Made by a program: the position numbers and the translations under genes. Shown piece by piece: positions 25,675 to 33,767 of a DNA stretch of 64,000 bases. Source of the stretch: an uncultured Aquimarina sp. (GTDB lineage Bacteria > Bacteroidota > Bacteroidia > Flavobacteriales > Flavobacteriaceae); the NCBI RefSeq assembly GCF_947492405.1, contig NZ_CANLMP010000001.1:62001-126000 (forward strand), in the 5' to 3' direction. Each line of letters begins with the position of its first letter. The first letter of the stretch is position 1. The notes under the pieces are model-generated. The model was not told the DNA's origin and ran no database searches. It was given only the letters and a program-made list of their open reading frames with translations.

Positions 25675-27315
25675 TTAATATAGGTTAGGGCGCCATAATC
25701 TTCCATAGCTTTCAAAGTTACCCTTATCTAAGCAGACTAGATTCTTAGCTACCCAGTAATGAAAGTTATCCTTTGATGGTGAAAAGTTAAAGTTTACTAT
25801 ATGCTCTACTTGTTGCGCTGTATAAATACTCATCGTTTTTTTAGGATTATAAGGGTTTACCCAAGAGGTTACTAACTGTAAATCCTTAGCCTTTATCTGA
25901 CGATTTGTTATTATGAAGTTTTCTTTTATTACTACTGGAAGATTTGATAGATGCTTTTGCAACATTAAATTTCCAGATGGTGTACCAAAAAGTACAATAT
26001 CTGAATTACTCAAATCTTTTTTTAATGCTTCTTTATCAGTGATGAGTTGAATTTTATCAGAAAACATTTTGCGATAACTATCTACCCAGTCTATCATTTT
26101 TTGTTGTAATAGAGCGTCATCTTCTTTACTACTCACTATAAAATAGGTAGTACTATCTTTTGCAAATTCATAAGGTTTGGGGACTTCAGGAATGTTAGTG
26201 TGCCGTATTGCCTCAACTTCATTTTGTTTTTCTGTAATATAAGTTTCAGGAATTTTATTAAAAACTTCTAACAATGTTGGCATAAACTGGTCAAAATTCA
26301 AGTACTTTTCACGATTTTGAGTATAGTCATCTAATGCACCTAAAATTAAGTCTGTATATATAAATCGCCGGACTTTGAGTAATTTATAGAACAAATGTTC
26401 CGATAGCTCATTGTCGTAATAGGTCTTTGTGATTTCTACCACAGCAGCTCTTACAATATGCTCATTTACCGTTACACGCCAGTCCCAATAACCTTGTTGT
26501 TGCATCGAAGACTTTATGGGTTCATAAAGGTGTTCAGATTTTTGTACTTCAGTAATGTATTGGTCAAAAATGGGGTTGATGAAACCGTGATTGAATTCGT
26601 GAATAATCAATTCAGTTAGTCCTATACTCGGATTATAGGTTGGTAGACTTCCAGAATGCGTATTGGTTTCAATGATTGCATATAAATCTGTTTTAGTATT
26701 CCTAGTAATTGATTTTCCAAAGTTTCCATAGCCTCCTGTTAAGTTCAATAAAATGTTATACGAATTCTTTTTCTGGCCAAAGTAGGCTTCCATATTGTCT
26801 ATAATGGTAAAATCTCTGAAATTGTAGGCACTATTCTGCAGTATTTGTTCGTAAAACGGTCGCTTAATGTCATTAAAAAATATCTTATAATCATTTGCTT
26901 TTGCGAAAGTAGACATCGCAGAAGCTAATTTGTTCAATTGTTTTAATCCGCCACCACGTTCGATAACGCCTTTATCAAGTCCATCCTTAAGCTGAAACTT
27001 ATCATCAAGGTATAGTAAAAAAGAAATAGGGTCATCTATAGCCCAACCTTTCTGAAAGGTTTCAAATAATATTTCAGGCGCTTTGTTTGATTCGACATCT
27101 TTAAAATAACGTATACATTCTTCTTTATAAGGAATGTTACTTAAGCTCATTTTGGGGTGTCCAGCTTGTATTGCAATTATATTAAAAAGCTCTAACTTAT
27201 GGTCGATAACAAAGGTGATATCGTTAACCGTTACTTGGTAAGATTGATAACTTGATGGATCTGCTAAAGCTTTTTGCGATAGCATAATAAGGGTAATGAA
27301 GATGATTCTTTTCAT
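25675..27315 (-). CDS. Exported DUF4932-type putative zinc metallopeptidase
   Basis: A 546-residue protein with a signal peptide (MKRIIFITLIMLSQKALA). The HExxH zinc motif is ELIIHEFNHGFINPIFDQY (about residues 236-246), and NEHIVRAAVV (about 287) could give the third ligand. The C-terminal part (from about 385) is a separate alpha/beta domain with SDIVLFGTPSGN. I associate the catalytic half with DUF4932. It overlaps the preceding gene by 4 bp and is the last gene of the ECF sigma operon, so it is likely an output of that regulator. Confidence 0.72.
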   Translation of the reverse strand: MKRIIFITLIMLSQKALADPSSYQSYQVTVNDITFVIDHKLELFNIIAIQAGHPKMSLSNIPYKEECIRYFKDVESNKAPEILFETFQKGWAIDDPISFLLYLDDKFQLKDGLDKGVIERGGGLKQLNKLASAMSTFAKANDYKIFFNDIKRPFYEQILQNSAYNFRDFTIIDNMEAYFGQKKNSYNILLNLTGGYGNFGKSITRNTKTDLYAIIETNTHSGSLPTYNPSIGLTELIIHEFNHGFINPIFDQYITEVQKSEHLYEPIKSSMQQQGYWDWRVTVNEHIVRAAVVEITKTYYDNELSEHLFYKLLKVRRFIYTDLILGALDDYTQNREKYLNFDQFMPTLLEVFNKIPETYITEKQNEVEAIRHTNIPEVPKPYEFAKDSTTYFIVSSKEDDALLQQKMIDWVDSYRKMFSDKIQLITDKEALKKDLSNSDIVLFGTPSGNLMLQKHLSNLPVVIKENFIITNRQIKAKDLQLVTSWVNPYNPKKTMSIYTAQQVEHIVNFNFSPSKDNFHYWVAKNLVCLDKGNFESYGRLWRPNLY

Positions 27316-27623
27316 AGTTTATAGGTTTTAATTGATGTTATTTTATTAAATAACAGAAACATCAATGGCGTAAGGGTAATTGCGATAGCTATTGCGGATG
27401 TATTTGAATTAAGAGGTACTTTAAACACCATACAACTGATGATGAATCCTAAGTTTAGAATCAAAAAAATGTACAGCAGTTGTATCGAAGTTGTTTCTCT
27501 TTTTTTAGGACGCTCAGAAAGTTTCACTTTATTCATAATGTCTCTTACAGCAGCATCCGGAAGTTCTTTGATTTCTTCCTGTAATAAGGCTTTGTAGACG
27601 TCATTTTTAATTTTTTGTTTCAT
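27312..27623 (-). CDS. Small membrane protein coupled to ECF sigma factor (possible anti-sigma)
   Basis: A 103-residue protein with a soluble N-terminal part (about 1-45, ALLQEEIKELPDAAVRDIMNKVKL) and two membrane helices (about 48-66 and 75-93). It overlaps the sigma factor gene by 17 bp and the peptidase gene by 4 bp. A small inner-membrane protein with a cytoplasmic helical N terminus directly behind an ECF sigma gene is the usual place for an anti-sigma factor, but no zinc-binding HxxxCxxC motif is present, so this is a positional inference. Confidence 0.6.
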   Translation of the reverse strand: MKQKIKNDVYKALLQEEIKELPDAAVRDIMNKVKLSERPKKRETTSIQLLYIFLILNLGFIISCMVFKVPLNSNTSAIAIAITLTPLMFLLFNKITSIKTYKL

Positions 27624-28119
27624 TGTATTTCTGCTTTAGTTTTATCCGTGCACGATGCAATATGACTTTAACATTAGACTTGCTTAAATTGGTTATTTGT
27701 ATAATCTCCTTAATACTTTTTTCCTTTAAGTAAAATAGCGACGTAACCAGATATTCTTGTTCATTTAAGGTGCTCATCAGTTCTTTTACTTTAGACTGGG
27801 ATTCGTCTTCTTCAATTGTTTCAGAGGTATCAATGACGAGCTCTGAACTATAAGATTCTGTATTTCTTTTTTGAACTATTCGCAAAGCTTCTCGGTATAC
27901 AATTTTATACAACCAGGTTGAAAATTGCGCTTCTTTTCGAAACCCCTTTATGTTCTTAACAACCTGAATAAAAGCGTTTTGTACACTGTCCTTTGCATCA
28001 TCTTCATTTTTTGTATGTTGCAGTGCAATGGTATAGGCAAAATCCTTATGGTTATCTATAAGCTCGTTTAAAGCTCTCCGGTCACCATTTTTAGCTCTAG
28101 TTATTAGTTCTTTTGACAT
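27607..28119 (-). CDS. ECF-type RNA polymerase sigma factor
   Basis: A 170-residue sigma-70 family protein. Region 2 covers about residues 10-75 (DDAKDSVQNAFIQVVKNIKGF, FSTWLYKIVYREALRIVQKR) and region 4 about 110-165 (LNEQEYLVTSLFYLKEKSIK, LSKSNVKVILHRARIKLKQK). It directs RNA polymerase to a small regulon, usually in response to an envelope signal. It lies 8 bp downstream of the membrane protein at 28128-28454 and overlaps the next gene, forming a four-gene unit inside the block bounded by the DUF2452 repeats. Confidence 0.92.
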   Translation of the reverse strand: MSKELITRAKNGDRRALNELIDNHKDFAYTIALQHTKNEDDAKDSVQNAFIQVVKNIKGFRKEAQFSTWLYKIVYREALRIVQKRNTESYSSELVIDTSETIEEDESQSKVKELMSTLNEQEYLVTSLFYLKEKSIKEIIQITNLSKSNVKVILHRARIKLKQKYNETKN

Positions 28120-28127
28120 AGATGGTT

Positions 28128-28454
28128 CTAATCATTCTTGATGACTCTATAAAAAATCAGTGAACCAATACCAAAACTTAAAAAGAGCATTGTGATATAC
28201 CCAACAATCGGGATGATTACTGTGTAATGAACCAGCAGGTATCCAGATACTACACCCAATGCAAGTGCAATCGCAATGATACCTCTAGAAAGACTGTTTA
28301 AACGCATTTGTTCCAAAGCATCTTGAAAAACAATACTCTCGCCTTTTTTAATGAGTTCTATTTTCTCTTTGTGTTGGTTTTTTAAATAGTATGCTAGAAC
28401 TACTGCACAAGTAATAATTGAAACCATGAAAGGGATTTGCCAAAAAGTTATCAT
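28128..28454 (-). CDS. Small three-helix membrane protein (DUF6249-like)
   Basis: A 108-residue protein with an N-terminal helix (residues 3-22), a basic-acidic linker (KNQHKEKIELIKKGESIVF) and two helices (about 58-78, 82-103). The linker with IELIKKG matches the form I remember for DUF6249. It is the first gene of the ECF sigma operon, so it may be a membrane input to it or an unrelated passenger. Confidence 0.6.
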   Translation of the reverse strand: MITFWQIPFMVSIITCAVVLAYYLKNQHKEKIELIKKGESIVFQDALEQMRLNSLSRGIIAIALALGVVSGYLLVHYTVIIPIVGYITMLFLSFGIGSLIFYRVIKND

Positions 28455-28697
28455 AAATCTGTTTTTATTGTTTAGAGGATAGAAAATATGAAAAGGTTAC
28501 AAATCATTAAAAAAATAAAAATTCATAGGTATTTCATTGTATCATTATATCGAGCCTGTAGCTTGAGCTTTTTTCGTAAGAAAAAATTACATCGACTTGT
28601 TTCACTTTTAATTAAACCTCAATACTCAAATATATTGAATGTTAGGCAAGTTGCTAAAGAATATGAAATCAGTTAACGTACAATACATGGTGATTAA

Positions 28698-28958
28698 TTG
28701 GGATCTGAAAATGCAGGTGTCCTTATCGGGATGAACCAACTAAGAGCACAATATGATGTTTTTATTGAGAAGTTTGAGTATAATAATTTAGTTTACAATG
28801 CTAAATTTACTTTTGAACCCATAGTCGAGGAAGTGTATCATCTTTATAGAAATAGAAAAGAAGAACCATTTTTGTCTATTATAGCTCCATCTGAATGTAG
28901 TTTTGATCACTTAGGTACTTTTAGGTTAAATGCGGATAAAATGTGGGAGCGTTTATAG
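28698..28958 (+). pseudogene. Truncated duplicate of the DUF2452 gene
   Basis: The frame (86 residues if started at 28698) carries only the C-terminal 72 residues of DUF2452, from LRAQYDVFIEKFEYNNLVYN to the end. The N-terminal 14 residues are unrelated and derive from junction sequence. Two residue changes against the complete copy are visible (L to F, G to E). I read it as a decayed copy left by the event that produced the 219-bp repeat. Confidence 0.8.
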
Positions 28959-28959
28959 T
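28741..28959 (+). repeat. Direct repeat, copy 2
   Basis: Pairs with 25173-25391 (six substitutions, no gaps). Between the copies lie the ECF sigma operon and its flanks, so the block is either an inserted segment that brought its own DUF2452 end or a segment whose insertion duplicated its target. Confidence 0.95.
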
Positions 28960-29027
28960 TGTGTTATTTAATAAGGTGAAAATATATTATTGATATGTCT
29001 CTCCATATTTCATTTTAATCAAACTTT

Positions 29028-29074
29028 AGTATTTAGAAATTAAAATTCTGAAGGTTAAAATGTTTCAATTTAGA
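29028..29074 (+). promoter_or_regulatory. Element shared with the AraC gene's leader
   Basis: An AGTATTT..AAATTA..A...TC.GAAGGTT..AATGTTT pattern recurs at 31261-31307. Here it ends directly before a TACATTTG box (29075-29082) that fits TAnnTTTG, 91 bp upstream of the LytTR gene. It probably covers the -33 region and may be a common operator. Confidence 0.5.
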
Positions 29075-29172
29075 TACATTTGTAGATGAGATAATTTTAT
29101 ACATTTGAGTATGAAAAAGGATAAGTTTAATCATAAAAGCAAAACTGACTTTTTCAAAATTATTTTTATGTA

Positions 29173-29991
29173 ATGTTCAAACTCTTTTACACACCATTCC
29201 CTAGACCTAAAAAAAACTTTAAAAATATAGTTAATGTTTTTTTATTAGGTTTTACAGCTAGTTTATTCATTATACTTTTTAAACCATTTGCTATAGTCGA
29301 TAACGGTATTTGGTACGTTAAATTGATTATCATCGCTATGGGAGTTATTTTTTCATTGTCTATATGCACAATGGAATTCCTTGTTCCGAATATTTTTAAA
29401 AGACTATTTCAAAAATGGACATTAGGTAAAGCTATTTTATGGTACACCTGGATGATACTTTTTGTGAGTGGTGTTATGTTTCTGGTTAAGAGTTTCTTGG
29501 CAGAGTTTAATGATTTTACTTTATTGGAATATGTAAACGTTATTGGAAGGGTTTCCGGAATAGGTTTAGTTGTTTCTTTTTTTACTTTAGGAATTGTAAG
29601 TTATTTTAATCGTCAAAAGATTACGTTACTATCATCAAAAGAAATATATAAAATTACTGCACCTAGAGTGAAGCCTATAGAGCTCAATCTTGATGAAGTT
29701 ATGTATATTATGAGTGACGATAATTATGTGGATATACATATTAAGTCGAATAATAAAAGAGAGAAAATCGTATTTCGCTCTAGTCTCAAGAATATTGAAA
29801 ATCAAATTGTGAATCCAATATCACCAATATGTCGTTGTCACCGCCAATATTTAATCAATACAAATTTCTTTAAAATAAAAAATAGTAAGCGAAGAAATAT
29901 GTCAATTGAGCTTAAAGAATTTGAAGATGAAATTCCAGTATCTAATAAATACACCAATACTGTTTTAAGTTTATTGCAGTCTCGCCCCTAA
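29173..29991 (+). CDS. Membrane-bound LytTR-family transcriptional regulator
   Basis: A 272-residue protein with four membrane helices (about residues 20-155) and a C-terminal LytTR DNA-binding domain (about 165-268) with VMYIMSDDNYVDIHI, FRSSLKNIENQI and CRCHRQYLINTNF. It has no receiver domain, so a membrane-sensed signal probably controls DNA binding directly. A cupin protein gene follows 93 bp downstream in the same direction and is a plausible target. LytTR proteins bind pairs of direct half-sites about two helical turns apart. Confidence 0.9.
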   Translation: MFKLFYTPFPRPKKNFKNIVNVFLLGFTASLFIILFKPFAIVDNGIWYVKLIIIAMGVIFSLSICTMEFLVPNIFKRLFQKWTLGKAILWYTWMILFVSGVMFLVKSFLAEFNDFTLLEYVNVIGRVSGIGLVVSFFTLGIVSYFNRQKITLLSSKEIYKITAPRVKPIELNLDEVMYIMSDDNYVDIHIKSNNKREKIVFRSSLKNIENQIVNPISPICRCHRQYLINTNFFKIKNSKRRNMSIELKEFEDEIPVSNKYTNTVLSLLQSRP

Positions 29992-30084
29992 AACCTGTTC
30001 ATTCTCCACAAAGCCTAATGTTTATTGAGTTTTTAGTCTTTTGTGTTATTCATTTGTGAAGTGAAATTTTAAATCATAAATCAA

Positions 30085-30939
30085 ATGAAAACTTCAAAAA
30101 GAATGAAAATTATTATGACTGCGCTATTTTGTGTTACATTAACAACGAACATATTTGCTCAAGGAACAAGCGTTTCTGATGTAATGCCAGAAATTACTAA
30201 TAAAATCAAAACTACTTCTGAAAAAGAGGCAGAAAGCATAATAAAAGCCTATGTTAACGATTATAAAAATGATCGTCATGCTAGTGAAAAACGCATTGTA
30301 GGGATAGAAGTACCGGAAGTTAATGGGAAATGGACCATTGAAAGTACTGGTAAAAAGAAAACTGAAAAACAATGGGAGGTCCATATCAAAGATGGGTTGC
30401 CAAATATTCCAACGTACGTCTATCGGATTGAGTTAGAAACCTTAAAGGCTATTAGTGAAGGAAAGATCAATGCACTAACAGCTCAAGGCAAAGCTTTTGG
30501 TAGTGATTATACACCAATGAGTGTTCGAGAAATAAATGGGTATAAACCCACTGTGGATGACGATGGTGATTTGAATGCCTTTTCGTTTCATTTTTGGACT
30601 AAAGGTTTTCCGGAGATAATTCCATTTCATGAAAAAGCGACACGTAAAGCACATGGCTCCAATTTTACCGTGTTTTACTATGAAAAAGGATTACGTACCG
30701 CTTGGTACAGTGTCTCTCCTGGAGATAAGGTACGTAATGACCCTCGCGAACAAGCCAATCCGTTTCCCATGATGTGTGTTATGATTAAAGGAACTATTGA
30801 GGGTGAGGTTGATGGTGAGCGTATCACTGTTTCAGCAGGAAATACCATATTCATTCCTGCTAATGTAAATCATAAATGGTGGAATGATTCTGATAAACCA
30901 GCAGAAGCAATTCTTATCATGTTTGGTAAAGGAGCTTAA
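30085..30939 (+). CDS. Exported cupin-domain protein
   Basis: A 284-residue protein with a signal peptide ending FAQ (about residue 26). The N-terminal part (about 27-130) is an uncharacterised helical and beta domain. The C-terminal cupin (about 170-280) is clear from FPEIIPFHEKATRKAHG, GTIEGEVDGERITVSAGNTIFIPANVNHKWWN and AEAILIMFGKG, with His residues available for a metal. A periplasmic cupin could be a dioxygenase-like enzyme or a ligand sensor; the sequence does not decide. Likely regulated together with the LytTR protein upstream. Confidence 0.8.
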   Translation: MKTSKRMKIIMTALFCVTLTTNIFAQGTSVSDVMPEITNKIKTTSEKEAESIIKAYVNDYKNDRHASEKRIVGIEVPEVNGKWTIESTGKKKTEKQWEVHIKDGLPNIPTYVYRIELETLKAISEGKINALTAQGKAFGSDYTPMSVREINGYKPTVDDDGDLNAFSFHFWTKGFPEIIPFHEKATRKAHGSNFTVFYYEKGLRTAWYSVSPGDKVRNDPREQANPFPMMCVMIKGTIEGEVDGERITVSAGNTIFIPANVNHKWWNDSDKPAEAILIMFGKGA

Positions 30940-30990
30940 GTCAATTAAAGGTAAATACGACTTCATTTTAATAGATTTAAACATAAATGT

Positions 30991-31041
30991 AAGGGCTCAT
31001 AACCCTAAAGTTACTGGTTCGAGTCCACAGTTCCCGCTACT
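30991..31041 (+). pseudogene. Degenerate 3' half of a tRNA-Met(CAT)
   Basis: AGGGCTCATAACCCT forms an anticodon arm with a CAT anticodon. It is followed by a variable region and a T arm (ACTGGTTCGAGTCCA) interrupted by an extra CA before AGTTCCCGCTACT, which reads as the 3' acceptor strand. No 5' half (acceptor, D arm) is present upstream. This is what remains when an element integrates into a tRNA 3' end or when a tRNA is broken. Confidence 0.65.
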
Positions 31042-31052
31042 AGTAAAAATTA

Positions 31053-31081
31053 GGCTCTCACAGAAATGTGAGGGCTTTTTA
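31053..31081 (+). terminator. Terminator behind the tRNA relic
   Basis: GCTCTCACA pairs with TGTGAGGGC over a GAAA-type loop (one G:U pair) and is followed by a T-run. It sits 12 bp behind the relic tRNA 3' end, as a genuine tRNA terminator would. Confidence 0.75.
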
Positions 31082-31260
31082 TGCATAGGCTACAGAATAT
31101 TACTTTTTTTCAATGCTTAATATTACTTGTTAAATATTAGCTTGTTTTGATGTTCTTTTAAGATTCAATTATATCACGGAACAATATTCCAAACATAAGT
31201 TCTAAAGAATGATGGATAATAAAATTTCATTAAACCACTATAGCACTTTTTTTGAAAAGT
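31082..31260. other. AT-rich gap upstream of the AraC gene
   Basis: With the following element this forms a 300-bp gene-free stretch. No ORF, RNA gene or strong repeat is visible in it. Confidence 0.3.
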
Positions 31261-31307
31261 AGTATTTGAAAATTATAACTCCGAAGGTTTGAATGTTTTG
31301 TCTAGGT
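31261..31307 (+). promoter_or_regulatory. Element shared with the LytTR gene's leader
   Basis: The second copy of the pattern at 29028-29074; about 30 of 38 aligned bases agree, with the runs GAAGGTT and AATGTTT unbroken. It lies 124 bp upstream of the AraC start (145 bp for the LytTR gene). No TAnnTTTG box follows it here. Confidence 0.45.
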
Positions 31308-31384
31308 TTTATAGTAAACATCTTATGCTCTTTTAATTCTTAAATTATACGATCATATAATTTTCTTAACTTTATAGTCAATAT

Positions 31385-32239
31385 ATGACCAGAGATTTTA
31401 TACATATAAATGACTTTGTAATTTTGGTTGAAGAGGCCAAAGCTACATCTGTGGAAGTAGACGCTTGTCGTTTTGAAGAACCACTTATTGCTGTAGCATT
31501 TTATGGCTCAGGAAATGTGGATTTAGCAGTTAATTATAACGGGAAAAGTAAAAAATTTCAGCATACCAAAGGCTTAGCTTTATCCTTTTATGCAGATGAT
31601 AAAGTAGAATTCGAACATACAATTTCTTCAGATAAAGACCTTCAATGCATTGTTATAGCCACAGCCCTACAGAATATTGATAAACTACCAAATCAAGAAG
31701 GTGAAATATTTAGAGATTTACTTCAGGAGTTAGTGAATCCCAAAGATAATTATGTAGAAGGACCTAGCTTTTTTATGACACCAGAAATGGAGCGTATCGT
31801 AGACGCTATTTTCGCTAATCAGTATTCAGGAAAAACCAAGATGATGTTCTTTCGAAGTCAGATAACGGCGTTACTTTCTCACTTCTTTGGTCGGCTAGCA
31901 TTAATGCACAACGAAGACTCAAAGACCGAATATCGAGACAAGCTTAATGAGGTAAAAGATATTTTAATTTCTAATCTTGAAAATCCACCTTCTCTTACCG
32001 AAATCTCTCAACAAATAGGGTTCAATACTACCAAACTCAAAAAAGAATTCAAAGCAGTTTTTGGAGTTCCTGTCTTTAAATACCTTCATAATGAACGTCT
32101 TTCTGCTGCTCACAAGCTTATAAGCGAACAGCAGACCACGGTGCAAGAGGCTGCTTGGCAGGTTGGTTATGATAGCTTAAGTTCCTTCTCAAATGCCTTT
32201 GCTAAAAAATTTGGCTACAGACCTAGCCAAATCAAGTAA
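31385..32239 (+). CDS. AraC-family transcriptional regulator
   Basis: A 284-residue protein. The N-terminal 180 residues form a ligand or sensing domain without a family I recognise. The C-terminal AraC domain (about 190-284) has both helix-turn-helix units: SLTEISQQIGFNTTKLKKEF and TVQEAAWQVGYDSLSSFSNA, ending KKFGYRPSQIK. It stands directly upstream of the cytochrome-like gene, DUF1772, DUF5367 and NmrA genes, all on the same strand, and probably controls that cluster. Confidence 0.92.
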   Translation: MTRDFIHINDFVILVEEAKATSVEVDACRFEEPLIAVAFYGSGNVDLAVNYNGKSKKFQHTKGLALSFYADDKVEFEHTISSDKDLQCIVIATALQNIDKLPNQEGEIFRDLLQELVNPKDNYVEGPSFFMTPEMERIVDAIFANQYSGKTKMMFFRSQITALLSHFFGRLALMHNEDSKTEYRDKLNEVKDILISNLENPPSLTEISQQIGFNTTKLKKEFKAVFGVPVFKYLHNERLSAAHKLISEQQTTVQEAAWQVGYDSLSSFSNAFAKKFGYRPSQIK

Positions 32240-32330
32240 AGCACTTTTCGAACAAATCATACTTCTTCTCGAATAAATGAATCGATCCAGATAGTCACAC
32301 CTTTGTATCATCAAACAATAAAACTATTTG

Positions 32331-32711
32331 ATGATGACAATACTATTATAGCTTGCAATCGCATTTTCTTTATCGCTTTTAAGTGATTCTAAAGATGTTT
32401 ATAAACCTATTGAGGCAGTTATGTTACAACCTCAATCGTATGCTTTCATAAGAAGAGTCACAACTACCTCTAAAGAGAAGGCTTTTCAAATTCTAGAGAA
32501 TAAATGTAACGTGTGTCATAACAAGCGCAATAGAAGACGTGTGTTCACTTTAGATAATATGAATCCATGGGTGGATGATGTCTATAAACAAGTATTCATT
32601 AAAAAAAGAATGCCAAAAGGCAAGAAAATCAAACTTACTTCACAGGAATATCAAGATTTGCTAACGTGGATATCAGCCACACAAAACAATCAAAATGGAA
32701 ATCAACTTTAA
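32331..32711 (+). pseudogene. Cytochrome c-like haem-binding protein gene with in-frame TAG in the signal peptide
   Basis: From the ATG at 32331 the frame reads MMTILL, TAG (32349-32351), LAIAFSLSLLSDSKDVYKP and continues open to a normal stop at 32709-32711. The parts around the TAG together form a good signal peptide, so the gene seems to be broken by one nonsense codon. Downstream is a CNVCH haem-attachment motif and a Met (RMPKGKK) as possible axial ligand. Translation could restart at ATG 32421 (96 residues), but that product would lack export, which c-type haem attachment needs. It overlaps DUF1772 by 17 bp. Confidence 0.7.
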
Positions 32712-33189
32712 AATCATCGTATTGATGCTAAGTGTCTTATTTACTGGACTTACTGCAGGATTATGTTTTACGTGGTCTAATGCTATAACACCTGGGATTG
32801 GGAGACTGGGGGACTTTGGTTTTTTGCAGTCATTTCAAGCGATGAATAGAGTCATCATTAACCGTAGCTTTTTAATTGTCTTTTTCGGTCCAACAATTCT
32901 ATTATTTGTCAATGCATTTTTATATAAGAATACAAGTCAGATCTCTTTTGTGTCCTTTATGATAGCTGCCATTTTATTCTTTGCAGGTGTGGGCTTGGTG
33001 ACGATTTTTAAAAATGTTCCGCTCAATGAAATATTGGATAAAACAATATTGGAAACAGCTACTAAAGTTGAACTAGCTGATTTAAGGAAAACTTTTGAAC
33101 AACCTTGGAGTCGTTGGCATATGGTACGTACAGTGTGCTCTTTTGCATCTTTTACTCTATTACTAATAGGCTTGATGTACAATAAATAA
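32695..33189 (+). CDS. DUF1772-family membrane protein
   Basis: A 164-residue protein with four membrane helices (about residues 6-27, 58-78, 84-105, 140-160) and the family's signatures near the start (GLTAGLCFTWSNAITPGIG) and the end (EQPWSRWHMVRTVCSFASF, the W-x-x-x-N/M-x-x-R region). Function unknown; members often lie next to AraC or NmrA genes. Its start overlaps the cytochrome-like gene, so the two were designed as one operon. Confidence 0.85.
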   Translation: MEINFKIIVLMLSVLFTGLTAGLCFTWSNAITPGIGRLGDFGFLQSFQAMNRVIINRSFLIVFFGPTILLFVNAFLYKNTSQISFVSFMIAAILFFAGVGLVTIFKNVPLNEILDKTILETATKVELADLRKTFEQPWSRWHMVRTVCSFASFTLLLIGLMYNK

Positions 33190-33202
33190 CAAAATCATTT
33201 AG

Positions 33203-33246
33203 ACGCTTTCGCGAAACCTGCGCTGAGCGCATTTGAAGTAACGGAG
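33203..33246. repeat. Palindromic intergenic repeat
   Basis: TTTCGCGAAA (33207-33216) and GCGCTGAGCGC (33220-33230) are adjacent self-complementary units, GC-rich against their surroundings. The first resembles GCTTTCGCGAAAGC-type dispersed repeats common in flavobacterial genomes. Confidence 0.5.
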
Positions 33247-33276
33247 TGAATAATAATAATCAAAAAACGAACAGTC

Positions 33277-33681
33277 ATGAAACATTTAAGAACTATTAGT
33301 ATTGGAATTATCATATGGATAATTGGAGTGAGTTTATATGCATCGTCCTATTATGTGCAATTTTTAGAAGATGCAGAACAGCAAGCCAATATATGGTTGT
33401 CAATCATTATAATCCCGCTGGTTTGGTTAGGAGCAAAATTGTATTACAGAAAAGACATTAGTGCTCATGGATTTAAGGTAGGACTGATTTTCTTTATCAT
33501 ATCGGCAATTTTAGATGCACTCATAACCGTACCATTTACAATATTGCCCTATGGAGGCACGTATTCAGATTTCTTCATTGATTTCGGTTTTTGGTTGATT
33601 GGACTAGAGTTTATTGTGACGGTAACCTTGTATTGGTATATCAAAGTTTATCTCAAAAGAGAATCAACTCATTATTTATAA
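33277..33681 (+). CDS. DUF5367-like four-helix membrane protein
   Basis: A 134-residue protein with four predicted membrane helices (about residues 7-27, 40-56, 67-90, 100-124). A short polar stretch with YYRKDISAHGF lies between helices 2 and 3. The family assignment from memory is DUF5367. It lies between DUF1772 and the NmrA gene in the presumed AraC-controlled cluster; no function is known. Confidence 0.65.
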   Translation: MKHLRTISIGIIIWIIGVSLYASSYYVQFLEDAEQQANIWLSIIIIPLVWLGAKLYYRKDISAHGFKVGLIFFIISAILDALITVPFTILPYGGTYSDFFIDFGFWLIGLEFIVTVTLYWYIKVYLKRESTHYL

Positions 33682-33735
33682 AAGTAAAATCAAAAGATTT
33701 CCATCTTCATGGAAATGAATGTTAATATTAATCTG

Positions 33736-33751
33736 CCTGTCGATAGACAGG
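33736..33751. repeat. Small palindrome before the NmrA gene
   Basis: CCTGTC-GATA-GACAGG, a perfect 6-bp-arm palindrome 17 bp upstream of the next start codon. It resembles dispersed CCTGTCnnnnGACAGG hairpins in flavobacteria. Confidence 0.5.
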
Positions 33752-33767
33752 TTTAAAAACAAATGAA

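Noticed and set aside
28488..28676. A 62-residue frame between the ECF operon and the DUF2452 copy.
   Set aside because: Basic and AT-rich composition without a family or coupling; looks like junction sequence read by chance.
25173..28959. Insertion sequence or composite transposon flanked by the direct repeats.
   Set aside because: No transposase or integrase gene and no terminal inverted repeats are visible; the repeats are gene ends.
30884..31120. A 78-residue frame over the end of the cupin gene.
   Set aside because: It runs through the tRNA relic and terminator and overlaps the cupin gene; a chance frame.
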